From positions 48,938,052 to 49,002,051 of the forward strand of contig NC_092635.1 in assembly GCF_039555335.1 (NCBI RefSeq): a stretch of 64,000 nucleotides of DNA. The letters run 5' to 3'. How positions within the stretch are numbered: position 1 is the stretch's first letter; every line of letters starts with the position of its first letter. Below the pieces are notes generated by a model. It was not told the DNA's origin, searched no databases, and was given only the letters and a program-made list of their open reading frames with translations. This DNA comes from Amphiura filiformis. Its lineage: Eukaryota; Echinodermata; Ophiuroidea; Amphilepidida; Amphiuridae. Shown piece by piece: positions 35,101 through 44,400 of the stretch. The translations under genes were made by a program, and so were the position numbers.

Positions 35101-35286
35101 ACTCAGGTCATGATGAACAATAATCATGTGATAATGATGTGACTTTACAAGGCTGTTGAATTTTGATCTGTTGCATCCAGGTACCTTTCGGAAAGCCTTG
35201 TAGACAGTTGCGTAGGTCCCACTGCCAAGCTTTTCGGTAAAAACAAAACCAGGTACATTCGGCTGCAACACAGTCATCCCTGCCAT
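20043..35286 (-). CDS. ULK3: ULK3-type serine/threonine kinase; complete kinase domain, 3' end not found
   Basis: ULK3 is an unc-51-like kinase that phosphorylates GLI proteins in Hedgehog signalling and acts in autophagy and the abscission checkpoint. Seven exons join with matching phases: 35286-35185, 31959-31819, 29646-29526, 28368-28264, 25378-25235, 23854-23772 and 20198-20043 (852 nt, 284 codons). Visible features are the glycine loop [12 protein letters not shown] (20-31), VAVK with Lys44, the hinge MEYCSGGDL, the catalytic loop HMDLKPQN with Asp137, DFG with Asp157 (its codon is split by intron 4), SPLYMAPE, and the C-lobe [14 protein letters not shown] and QHPFIDL. ULK3 normally has about 470 residues with two C-terminal MIT domains; those exons were not found between 20042 and 11177. 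The start Met matches the usual short ULK3 N-terminus. The kinase identity is secure, and ULK3 rather than ULK1/2 rests on the N-terminus and C-lobe text. Confidence 0.87.
20331..21112. repeat. Foldback repeat, possibly nested, in ULK3 intron 6
   Basis: AGAAAATATACAGACC and AACAGGCAAAGTCC near 20331-20370 recur inverted near 21070-21112. Inside, 20385-20710 is itself palindromic (GTGCCCACAGAGAAGAAAGA and GGGCCGATTGTTC face their inverses). No target duplication is clear. Confidence 0.6.
21620..22000. repeat. Dispersed repeat with GACGTCAGACGCAAACTAGT end
   Basis: It shares GTTGCTTTTTGCCTTGTAAA, a TTTTCTCC string and GGAGTTTGATTGACAGTGA in the same order with 51330-51550. A short palindromic relative is at 29921-30060. 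It lies in ULK3 intron 6. Confidence 0.65.
22234..22367. mobile_element. Short palindromic MITE (GGACAGGAAAAACCT family)
   Basis: GTGGCCCCTGAACATGTTTA faces its inverse AGCATGTTCAGGGGCCAA across a short centre, with GGAAAAACCTCCTATGTG at the left end. It belongs with 25008-25142 and 47853-47998. Confidence 0.7.
23190..23465. mobile_element. MITE of the GGCTATTCCA family
   Basis: Left end AGGCTATTCCAATTAAAATC pairs with right end GAATTTCAACAGGAATAGCC. Internal modules of the type CACACTCCCCTGTGGAAGAT recur in both orientations. Relatives are at 24261, 29379, 44143 and 45478. It lies in ULK3 intron 6. Confidence 0.7.
23772..23854 (-). CDS. ULK3: ULK3 exon 6
   Basis: The acceptor is TTTATTTTTCAG and the donor GCG|GTAATG; 83 nt, entering in phase 1 and leaving in phase 0. 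It encodes [20 protein letters not shown] and IKSSKPIA, the kinase F/G-helix region. Confidence 0.87.
24261..24443. mobile_element. MITE of the GGCTATTCCA family
   Basis: The ends are GACCATTCCATTTGAAATTC and GTCAACTGGAATAGCC. It has the same TGTGGAAGATTAAGGTCATG module as 29379-29512 and 45960-46108. Confidence 0.65.
25008..25142. mobile_element. Short palindromic MITE (GGGCAGGAAAAACCT family)
   Basis: Left end GCTGGGCAGGAAAGGCCTCC and right end GGAGGATTTTCCTGCCCA are inverted. The arms share TGGCCCTTGAACATGTTTA. It ends about 90 bp from ULK3 exon 5. Confidence 0.75.
25235..25378 (-). CDS. ULK3: ULK3 exon 5 (DFG to activation segment)
   Basis: The acceptor is ATATCCACAG and the donor TATG|GTAAGA; 144 nt, phase 1 to phase 1. 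It completes the DFG Asp codon and encodes [18 protein letters not shown] and [10 protein letters not shown]. Confidence 0.9.
25930..28263 (-). repeat. 82-bp minisatellite made of the ULK3 exon 4/intron 4 boundary, ~28 copies
   Basis: On the gene strand each unit is 27 bp of intron start (GTGAGTTTCARTGGTGTRCA and CAGAAT) followed by 55 bp nearly identical to the last 55 bp of exon 4, ending TCAAAGTTGCAG directly before the next GTGAGT. I counted 29 boundary sequences including the authentic one at 28264. Units differ by a few recurring substitutions, and several are 80 or 81 bp long. The exon-derived part would encode [18 protein letters not shown], but 82 is not a multiple of three, so frames shift each unit and close at stops. 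All copies lie in intron 4 in the sense direction. Confidence 0.97.
28264..28368 (-). CDS. ULK3: ULK3 exon 4 (catalytic loop), source of the 82-bp array
   Basis: The acceptor is TTTGAATTACAG and the donor GCAG|GTGAGT; 105 nt, phase 1 to phase 1. It encodes [20 protein letters not shown] and [14 protein letters not shown]. It is distinguished from the array copies by the intact HMD motif, by DTH instead of DTC and by having a real acceptor. Confidence 0.92.
28541..28817. mobile_element. Palindromic MITE in ULK3 intron 3
   Basis: ATAAGGCGAAGAAAAAAGAA with AACCCTGTTGTACAGG at the left faces its inverse GGACAGGGTTTCTTTTTTTC and GTCGCCTAAT at the right. The centre carries CCGACCGACC text. Confidence 0.7.
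29379..29512. mobile_element. Partial MITE of the GGCTATTCCA family
   Basis: It has the right end TTTCAACTGGAATAGCCCA and the module TGGGAGATTAAGGTCATGTC. The left end is not clear. It stops 14 bp short of ULK3 exon 3. Confidence 0.55.
29526..29646 (-). CDS. ULK3: ULK3 exon 3 (hinge)
   Basis: The acceptor is TTCATTTCAG and the donor TTAG|GTAAGA; 121 nt, phase 0 to phase 1. It encodes [20 protein letters not shown] and [12 protein letters not shown]. Confidence 0.9.
29710..29895. repeat. Degenerate telomere-like CCCTAA repeats
   Basis: ACCCTAACCCTGAACTATGC is followed by CATAACCCTAACCTATAA and more spaced TAACCC-type words. They are irregular, so this is degenerate satellite text in an intron and not a chromosome end. 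Confidence 0.6.
29921..30060. mobile_element. 140-bp palindromic MITE (GACCGAATTAAAAAGACTA)
   Basis: AAGACCGAATTAAAAAGACT and TTGCGTCTGACGTCA at the left face an almost exact inverse at the right. The ends resemble those of the larger repeats at 21620-22000 and 51330-51550. Confidence 0.8.
30374..31312. mobile_element. Outer MITE with CACTCCCATTGTGGCC ends
   Basis: GTCACTCCCATTGTGGCC and GCCATCCGCGAT at the left face their inverse at the right. An 8-bp duplication GTTGTTGC flanks it (30366-30373 and 31313-31320), which fits a hAT-type insertion. A second element is nested inside. Confidence 0.8.
30648..31216. mobile_element. hAT-type MITE nested in the 30.4-31.3 kb element
   Basis: Left end CAGTGGCGTAACTCCTATGG pairs with right end AAAGTTACGCCACTG. 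The flanks TAACCGCG and TATCCGCG are an 8-bp duplication with one difference. GGGCACC-rich text lies near both ends. Confidence 0.8.
31819..31959 (-). CDS. ULK3: ULK3 exon 2 (VAVK lysine and C-helix)
   Basis: The acceptor is CATTTTTATAG and the donor GTG|GTAAAT; 141 nt, phase 0 at both ends. It encodes [17 protein letters not shown] and [20 protein letters not shown], with ATP-site Lys44 and the C-helix Glu. Confidence 0.9.
32087..33700. mobile_element. 1.6-kb non-autonomous transposon with TACCGTAACCA ends
   Basis: Left end TACCGTAACCATGCGGGCAT and AAGCCCAC pair with right end GTGGGCTTATACCCGGGTGG and TTACGGTA. TGTTAT flanks both ends (32081-32086 and 33701-33706). The interior contains two related blocks with TGATTGGCTG and ATGCTCC(G/A)CCCA text but no transposase. 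It lies in ULK3 intron 1. Confidence 0.8.
33707..35184. other. ULK3 intron 1, remaining sequence
   Basis: No further exon or recognisable repeat pair is seen between the transposon and exon 1. Confidence 0.4.
35185..35286 (-). CDS. ULK3: ULK3 exon 1 (start codon and glycine loop)
   Basis: ATG at 35286-35284 opens a 34-codon exon ending AAG|GTACCT, phase 0. The text [20 protein letters not shown] is typical ULK3 N-terminal sequence. Confidence 0.9.
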
Positions 35287-35424
35287 TCTGACAGAAGAAA
35301 AGAAACGGTAGTTTTCACCATAAAAATTGAAGCTTATAAATTAGGGAATTCCTCGTAGCAATTTTTGACACAGCTGGTTTGATAGCGCCACCTGGCGGTA
35401 AGAAAGAAAACGTAAACAACAACA
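35287..35424. promoter_or_regulatory. 138-bp shared divergent promoter/5' UTR of ULK3 and ADAL
   Basis: The two start codons face away from each other with only 138 bp between them, so both transcripts must start in or very near this interval unless non-coding exons lie further out. It includes the CTCF-like motif at 35384. The ADAL-side half is duplicated at 56505-56554. Confidence 0.65.
35384..35398 (+). promoter_or_regulatory. CTCF-like motif
   Basis: AGCGCCACCTGGCGG agrees with the vertebrate and insect CTCF core AGCGCCMYCTRSTGG at 14 of 15 positions. In the duplicated copy near 56524 only AGCGCCACCTAG remains. Binding is inferred, not shown. Confidence 0.5.
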
Positions 35425-35487
35425 ATGGCGACTGCCTCTGATGGACATGTGTCTGAAGAAGAGTTTTGTAAACTTCTCCCAAAAGTG
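35425..35487 (+). CDS. ADAL: ADAL exon 1
   Basis: ATG in the context AACAACAATGG opens 21 codons ending FCKLLPKV, donor GTG|GTAAAG, phase 0. PKV joins ELHAHLNG of exon 2 exactly as in other ADAL proteins. A second copy is at 56555-56617. Confidence 0.88.
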
Positions 35488-38400
35488 GTAAAGTAACCTT
35501 CTGATTGTCGTATTTTTTCAAAACTATTGAAATTTATTATTTAGTGAATAGGAAAGAGGATAAATCGTGTGAAATCTCATAAAGGTGAGATTTTGTGTAA
35601 GCTTACTTACAGTACACTCACTCCAGAGACAGGGTTATATCTGGTTCCATACAGCAATACGCAGTATTGCTGTCTGGTAAGCAGGTACGAATTGAGACGT
35701 CGTGAATTGAGACGTCGGAGCCGGTCAAACACAGAGGACTAGCCTACATCCCGTATCCTACTATCACTCAAACAAGCAAATCTCTTCACAAATTCACTCA
35801 CCTTGCGATCCTACATCATCAGTTGAAACAAACATCTTAAGTTTCCAAAACAACTTTGTCATTCCTCAAAACTACAAGTAACTTCATTAATTAAAAATTG
35901 AAATCATACTATTACCCGTTATTGAAAATTTTGTTCGATTTATAAATGTGAACCAAAAGAACGCACGAGTCGAGTTCAGTTTACCAAAATGGTAGCTCCT
36001 GCCTCCTGGTCACCTCAGATATGACGTCAGTATCAAGCTGCTTATTAAACGGTGGATCGGATTGGTTGTACTCAACGCCTACGTTTTTGACCTTACAGGG
36101 GTCAGAGATATGCATATATTCATGTATGAAAACAGCGATGCGGATATAGTATCATCACGGAACTGATAATTGCGACATTTTCGATGTTTGTACCGGGAAT
36201 TTCAGACACAGAGACTCCATGGAGATTTAAACAAATTAGTCCAAAGGTAACCAAAGGGTTGGGGATCGCATTTTTAACTATCACTAAATGTTTCGGAATT
36301 GAGGTCGGCTAAAAAGTAGATAGTTTCGGCGACCACCCCCAGAAGTGCCAAGTCATCCGCATCACAAATAAGAAGAAGCCTACATTGTATTCAACAACCA
36401 TACACTATCCACAATCATACTCTCGAGGAGGTAGACTCAGCCAAATATCTTGGTGTTAATATCAGTAAGAACCTCAGCTGGAACCATCATATCAACTCTG
36501 TTTCAAATAAAGCAAATGCCACCAGAGCGTTCTTGCAACGTAACCTTCACCAGTGTCCCAGAAAGACCAAGGAGATGTGCTACAAGACCTTAAATGCGCC
36601 CTATCATCGAATACTCCAGCATAATATGGGATCCTTCAACATCATGCAATGTCCAAAAGCTGGAGATGGTACAACGGGCGCTTTACACGGTTTGTTTATG
36701 GGGACTACAGAACCACCAGTAGTGTTACTGCCATGTTAGACCAACTCCAGTGGCCCACCCTTCAGGAACGCCGTGCACAGACCAAAGTGGTGATGATGTT
36801 CCGGATAGTTGATCTAGTTGATGTTCCCCATACCTATCTGATTCCAACTATAGCACTGAGAGGACACTCAATGAGATACTTGATTCCCTCCGCCAGGACA
36901 GTTGTGTACCGGCAGTCATTCTTTCCGGACACCATTAGGCTATGGAATAACCTGCCTCAAGATCTCATCAACTGCACATCCGTAGCTGGATTCAAGCAAG
37001 GTGTGCAGACCATCAACTCCGTTAAGCCAGCCTGGTTTTTATCGCACAGTAGTTTGTAGAACCTTATCACCTGCACTGTATATATCTTCACTTGGCATGC
37101 ACACAGCCATCACAGTACGTGATACGCCAGAGGCGGACTGTACTTTACGGAAGAGAGAGAGAGACTGTAATTGGTGTAGATGTCACATTTTGAACAGTGA
37201 GCGATAAGTGACCAATTTGATGCTCAGCACAAGTGACTATCTTTACTCAGGGTAAGACAGGGTCTAATTCTGGATAAAACCGGGCAACGTTATTTCTTTA
37301 GATCTGCTGCTCATTCAAATTGCATTGTATTGCATCGTAATTTCATTTGTGTCTATGCTAATTATGTTTACACAACATGAACTCACGTGTTTTCAAGCAA
37401 ATTCGCCGATAATAGGTGATCAAAAGCGATCGGAATGTTACAAAAGTACAGATCGCATTCAGCTTACTTCATATGTGACACGATCTGGTCCATGGGGGCC
37501 AAAGGCGCAAATTTGAAACTGAGATAAAGGTAAAAATATGGAGTAAAAAACAATAAAATACATAAGAAAATAGACATCAAAAAACTTCATAACTTTAGAA
37601 CCAAGTATGCTAGACCTTTGGTGTTTTCAGTAAATAATAGCCTATTGTATGTATAATGTAATAATTACAGTAACTCAATTTTCAAAAATGCCTCCTTTGG
37701 CCCCCATGGACCAGATCGTGTCATATGAGATGATCTTTGGAAAAATACGGCATAATTTGTCTTGGTGTTTGCGGAATGCCATGCAGTAAAATATTAATAC
37801 GTTGCGGCAATTCATGATTGACAACTAACAATCGGCGTGTCCTTCAGTATCCTCCACTGTCAATTTCTTATCCACTCAGTAATCCTCACAAAAGCTTTGT
37901 GTTGATTACGTAATGTGTGGAGGAAAATTGCAATAAGTACAATGAAATAATGAGTAGGGCGGGCTCCGAGGCGGGTTTCTTCTTCATCTTACGTAACAGT
38001 ATTGTTCTCCAAAAAAATCCGGAAGCTTGTCGTTTGGAGCTCTAGCTGAAATATGCAAGATAATGTAAGATAGTAAATGTAAACCTGTATTTTAGCTAGA
38101 GTATCTCGAGCTAACTCACTCACTGCCTGTTGTATAGTATTTTAATTAGGACTGATGATCAGCATGTGCGCAGTGGCAGCAGTGAGCAGCCAGGAGGATG
38201 TGAGTTCATAAGGGCAATGTCGGGGACTAAAGGTCACAGTCAATGTGAAGACATGAGGTCAGACCAACAGCAATTTTGTTCATTTATACATGTATAATGA
38301 ATGGTTCCTGTTCTAACTAATTCCAGCGGACGGGCTGTGGCTAGTAAAGAATCGTCTTTGACTGAATTTTTTGTTGCGGTATCTGATTACCAAAAGCAAA

Positions 38401-41400
38401 ATATGCCGCCTGTTTCTCTTCGGATTGGTGACATGGAGATTCTGCCGACTGAAAATGTTCGGAACTTAGGTGTTATTTTTGATTGTCAAATGACAATGAC
38501 ATCACACATCAGCTCACTTTGTTCAAGTTTGAATTACCAGCTTCGTAATATATCCCGTGTTAGACGCTTCTTGGATGTTGACACATGCCACCTTGTTGTT
38601 AGGAGTCTTATACTGTCTCGCATTGACTATGGAAGTGGGCTCCTTCTGGGTAGTAATACATCTGACATTCAAAGGTTGCAAAGAATCCAGAACTGGGCAT
38701 CCAAACTCATTTGCCGCAGAACAAAACAGGACCACGCTACGCCTTGTTTACAAGAATTACATTGGCTTCGGATCAGAGAGAGGATCATTTTTAAGATCAT
38801 GATGATTATTTTCAAATGCCTTAATGGATCAGCCCCCTCTTATATGGCGGATCTGCTCTCTCTGTATTGTCCAGCCAGAGCTGGCCTCCGATCCGCCTCT
38901 GATACAACACGTCTTTCTGAGATCAACAGCGTCAAATTGCTGAAAACTGCTACAAACAGGTCTTTTGTTCATTCAGCACCACATATTTGGAACAATCTGC
39001 CCATTACCATCAGGGAATCAAATACATTGTCTGCTGATGAATAGTTTGTTCCACAGTGGTCATAATTTTTATGTTCTTTGTATTTAATTAATCTGGTTTC
39101 ATCTTTTGCCATGTTATTTTGTCATATGCGCTGCGCTCTTTATGTATGTAGCGCTATATAAATGCCTCAAATGTATGTACAGTATGTATGTATGCGCAGA
39201 TAGCCAGCCCTCCACGTTCAACCACCCATACCATATTCTGGCTGGTCAGGAAGATATTTAATATTTCGAATTTATAATATATGCCTACCAGTTTGATCGT
39301 ATTACCGATTTGCTAGAGAATATTACCATGTTTAATAAATTTGTATTTATCGTATAATAAAATGTGGCCAGATGTATATGTGTGTACATACATTTGTAGT
39401 GTGTGGATCACAAGAATAATACTCTTCTACGGACTTGGCTACTAAGCATGTCAGGAAGGATATTGACCTGTGTCAGTTATTATGTTAGACATGAGGTCCA
39501 ACTTATGGCCAGGGACAGGCGATTTGCACGGAAAAAATAGCAAATTGCGCGGAATTGCGCGGAACTCGTTTTTCAGTGCAAATCATGTATCCCTGCCCAT
39601 AGGGAAAAAAATAGCCAATTGCGCGGAAAAAAAGTTTTATGGCCCATGTCACTCTGTGCGATCATATGTGAGAGGCAATTCCTTGGGGCAGCATGACTCA
39701 TGAGCATTTCCTGGTACTTTAACTTTGACTTTGAGAGTATACTTCACAACGCTTCTGTAGAAGCCAAGTGCGAAGGGATATTCAGATCCCGGGATTTTGG
39801 TAGTGATGTGCAAGTGTACCCTAGCTAGTAGCCGTATACCAATTTTTCAAGAAATTTGGACCAATCACTAATTAATATCTTATGCAAAATTCCTTCTTCG
39901 CAGTTTTTATTTTGGCGCAGTTTATGGCGCAAACAGGAAGTCAGCACCTCATTCCCCGATCAATCACGTGACGCAGGTGTGAATTTACATGAGCGTACGA
40001 AGTTAGATAAAAACTGCGAAGCGAAGGATCTTTGCAAAAGGCTGTATTGAAGACCATTTTTTTTGTAAAATTTAATGCAAATTGTCAGGCTAATTTCCAG
40101 CATAACTCATGAACTTCTAAAATTTTGCTTGCAGTTTTAGGCAACAAAATTGGGCTATTTTTCATAAAAAAATTTGAAAAAATTACCTACCCATATACCA
40201 AAATAGTTGGCCTCCAAAAAAGTGTACCGTACATAGTTTATTAAAGTAGAAAAGGGTCTTTTTCAGATCCAAGTAATCTGGTACTCACACAGAAATATTT
40301 CAGGAATTGGATCTGGAAAGATTTTTCTTTACTTTAAGGGGGTACTACACCCCTGCCCAATTTTGTACCTATTTTTGCATTTTTCTCAAAAAATATAGCG
40401 CATTGGGACAAGTAAGATATGTATATTATAGGGGCAAGGACTACAACTACTGCACTGGAAATTTTATTTCAGCACAGACAACAGTTGTGGAGTTACAGTC
40501 AAAAATGAGGAAAACCAATATTTGATCAATAAACCAATAACTACTTGCTTTGAGTTGCTGAATTTTCAGTACAGTAGTTGTAGTCCTTGCCCTATAATAT
40601 GCATATCTTACTTTTCACCAATGTGCTATAATTTTCTAGAAAAATGCAAAAATAGGCACGAAATTTGCCAGGGGTGTTGTACCCCCTTAATGAACTATGA
40701 ACAATCCTGGAGTGATGACTCTATTTCCAGAGAAAAAGGGTACTCAAAAGTTATTTGATCTTTTTGAGATGATGTAACCTGAAACCTAATGGCTTTTGCA
40801 ATTCTCTTTCCTAACACTAAGGCTGAGAACAACAAATTAACACTGTACAAGAAAAGGCAGGGCATTGTTAGAGCACTTTTTTTCTGTGTGACTTTTTGTC
40901 AGAGGAGAAGTAGAAAGAGTTTTTCAGGCTAGAGCCCATGTAGACCCCGAATTTGACCAAAACAGCTATGAAAGGTCCTTGATTTTGACCAATTCTGCCC
41001 TAAAAAAGACCCCTAAATTGTTCATTCATGACATTTCTAACATATTTTTATGCAATTTTCAACTAGAAAGCCATTATAGACCCTTGATTTTGACTGTTTG
41101 CCGCTAAAGACCCACTTTTACCAGATTTTGCAGCTAAAGACCCACTTTTACCAGATTTTACACTGTTAGCTCAAAAAGACTCACCACCTCAAATATTCTG
41201 GGGTCATACCCACGAAAAGATGTTTGCTCCCCAAGGGCTAGAGATATTGGACAAAATCTGTTGATTGCTCCTAAACCAATTTCCAAAGGGTTATATGGTT
41301 TGTGTATTTTGAATATTCTGTGTATGTACAGGGGCGTCGCTAGGCCAATATGATTCGGGGGGTGTACAGTATGGTTTGCCGATGGAAATTTTTTGTAATT

Positions 41401-44400
41401 TGTTGACCCAAATTTTTTTAGCCACGACGGCTCTCAGAAATCTAAAAAGTGGGGGAGGGGGTAGGAGTCAAAAAATTTTCAAATTTTTTTTAACTAGTAA
41501 CTACTATACAGTATATCTATTACGTTACAACAACACAATTTCGTAATACAGCAATCTGTTATATGGCTCTCATAATTTGCTGAAACTCACACATACCTTT
41601 GACTACATTTGCCATTTGCCGACAGTCACATGGTTTTCCCGACAGCAGTCACATTTTGCCGACAAAATTTTGTATTGGGGGGTGTCACCCCCCCCCTCCC
41701 CATACCCCCCCCTCTAGCGACGGCCCTGTGTATGTATCATAGACCCGGACTCATCTGTGGGAATAACTCAATTTTGATGAAAGTGTTAACTTCAGCCCTT
41801 TTGTCATGAATGTGCAGTAGGCCTATATTGACCTGTCTTTTTCTTGCCTTCAATGGTTTCCACTAAAAAGTATTAAGTACCGGTAATTTTAAATGTTAAA
41901 TGAAAGAGTTACGTCATCACACGCCAAAAAAATATGTGATGGAAAAATCAAATTTAACTTTCAAAAGCCAATCCTCTTGAGAATGTCCATGGTTATTGGA
42001 CAAGGGAGCACGGTGGCCGAGCGGAACGAGCTAGGACTTATAATCGGAAGGTTGCGGGTTCGAGCCCCGGCGACGTCATCGTGTTGTGCCCTTGAGTAAG
42101 GCACTTTATCTCGATTACTCCTCTCCACCCAGGTGTGAAATGGGAGCTGTTATGAATACTGTTCATTGGCGCCGCCCAAAGGTATGAGCATGCCTTGGGC
42201 ATTGTATGGCAGCTGACATATATTCTAATGACGGCGGAATAAATGTAAAGCGCTTTGGTACATGTTCACATGTGAGAGGCGCTGTATAAATACCAACATT
42301 TATTTATTGAATGCTATTAAAGTGAAGTCTGTATTTGTTTATTCTTCATGAAAAGGAACTCCATGCTCACCTTAATGGCTCAATCAGTAATGAAACTATG
42401 ACAAAGCTTTTGGCTAGGAAGGCCCATCTACCTCAAGATCAGCAACCAGACACCCAGGCTTTGCAGCAGTGGACAGACAAGGTTGAGAAAGGGAAAGATG
42501 TTAATCTTGTTTCGTAAGTATCATGTCAGTGGCAGCATCAGACATTATTGTTTTGCTGGTGATGGGCATAGCAGGAGGGCCAGAAGTTTGTTACATGCTA
42601 TGAATATTTTATTGCTTTTCATCTATTTTTATCCAGACCCATTCGCATGCCTAAAATAATAATAATAATAATAATTTATTCTTATATAGCGCATTACATC
42701 AAAGACCACAAGGCGCTTTACAATTAAAACATGTGTACGTAAAAAAACAAAATTGAATTATAAATATACATCATTAAGAAATAAGAAACAAATGAAATAG
42801 GCACACGATGAACATTGCACAAAAGGGATTGCACGGAAAAAATGCATGCAAAAAGAGCAGAGAAACAACTAAGTGAAATGTTCAAAGTGACGGCATAAGC
42901 AATAAAGCAAAATACGTTTAACCAAACAACAATTTTGTATAAACAAAGGCAATATACTGCAAACAGATTAATATCAGAGATGAAATTAGAATCATAAAAC
43001 ACATATTTTTTAAAACGCCAAGCTGTACACTACATTGATAACACGTGAGTAGAAAACAACAAAAATGAAAATGAAGTATACAGCGAAGCAATTAAACACA
43101 TGATCAATTCAATGCAATATCAAAAATGGCAAAACACAAAATCAAATTGAATATGAAAAATTCCAAACAAATGGATACTTTTAACATAAACAATACCAAA
43201 AGTGGCGAAGCAAACATATTTACACCAGGTATAATACTCAAATGAACAGAGCAATCACCATGATCACGAGAACAACCAAGAAAATAACTTGAGTTATACG
43301 AGGTGTATAGGCAAAATATTATGCGAAACATATTGCACACTTTTTTTAAACATAATGAATAACCAAAATTGCACAATAATGGTTATGTGTTATATCGTTA
43401 TGAGTTTGACAGAGTGTCGAGTACACAAAAATCACTGTTCTGGGTAAATGTTGTTTGAAAGTTTTGGTACAATTCCGTCTGTCATTCTTCAAATTAAGAA
43501 TATTTATAATCAATCATTTGAAATGATTATAGAAGTGAATGTAGTATATTAGTACAATACTTTTATGTTCTGAAACAATGAATATAATGGGTATTTACAG
43601 CTGCTTGTTAAATCCAAAAAGTTTTAAAACCACTGCATAAAGAGTTTTATGCGGGGACAAATACACATTCAATTAACATTGCCATACAGGTAGTACTCCT
43701 CCTTCATTTGGGGCTTACTGGTAATTCCAGTTGATATGGACTCTAAACTTTGTGTAAAAGTTTATTCATCCCTGTCATATTTAGCAACATTTTGGTTGAA
43801 ATCAAGGATTTTAAAGTAGAAATAACAATTTTGGACTATATTTTGCTTTTAACTTTCATCTGGGATTTCCAATTTGTGTGAGTGCACACTAACATTATTA
43901 TGTCAATGTCATAGTAATATCATGTGGAGAATGCTTGTACTTATTTTGGTATCACATTAATATAGAAAATTCAGGCTTTCCAGCTGTATTACTACAGACC
44001 AACCTGCTTTGTACAGCTAAGTATAGAATGTGTCTCTTTTGTCCAAATCCAAATTTCGATATATTGGGGAGTAAGATTTACCATACATTAACTCAATTTA
44101 CTCAAAATTCTCGATTTGTCACTCTACCAAATCCATAGCAATGAGCTATTCCATTTAAAATCCACACTACCCCTGTGGAAGATTTTGGAAACATCCACTA
44201 CAGTGGGAGAATGTTTTTCAAATGTAATTGATCAGTGTTAAGGGGGTACTACACCCATGTGGTAAATTTGTGACTATTTTTGCATTTTTCTCAAAAAATA
44301 ATTACACACTGGTAACAAAAGTTATGTATATTATTGGGGCAAGAAATCCAATTACTACACTGAAATTTCAGTGACTCAAGACAAGCGGTTCAGTATATAT

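Noticed and set aside
42004-42075. Stand-alone tRNA gene
   Set aside because: A and B boxes are present, but the 3' half does not close a cloverleaf and a SINE body with an L2-type tail follows.
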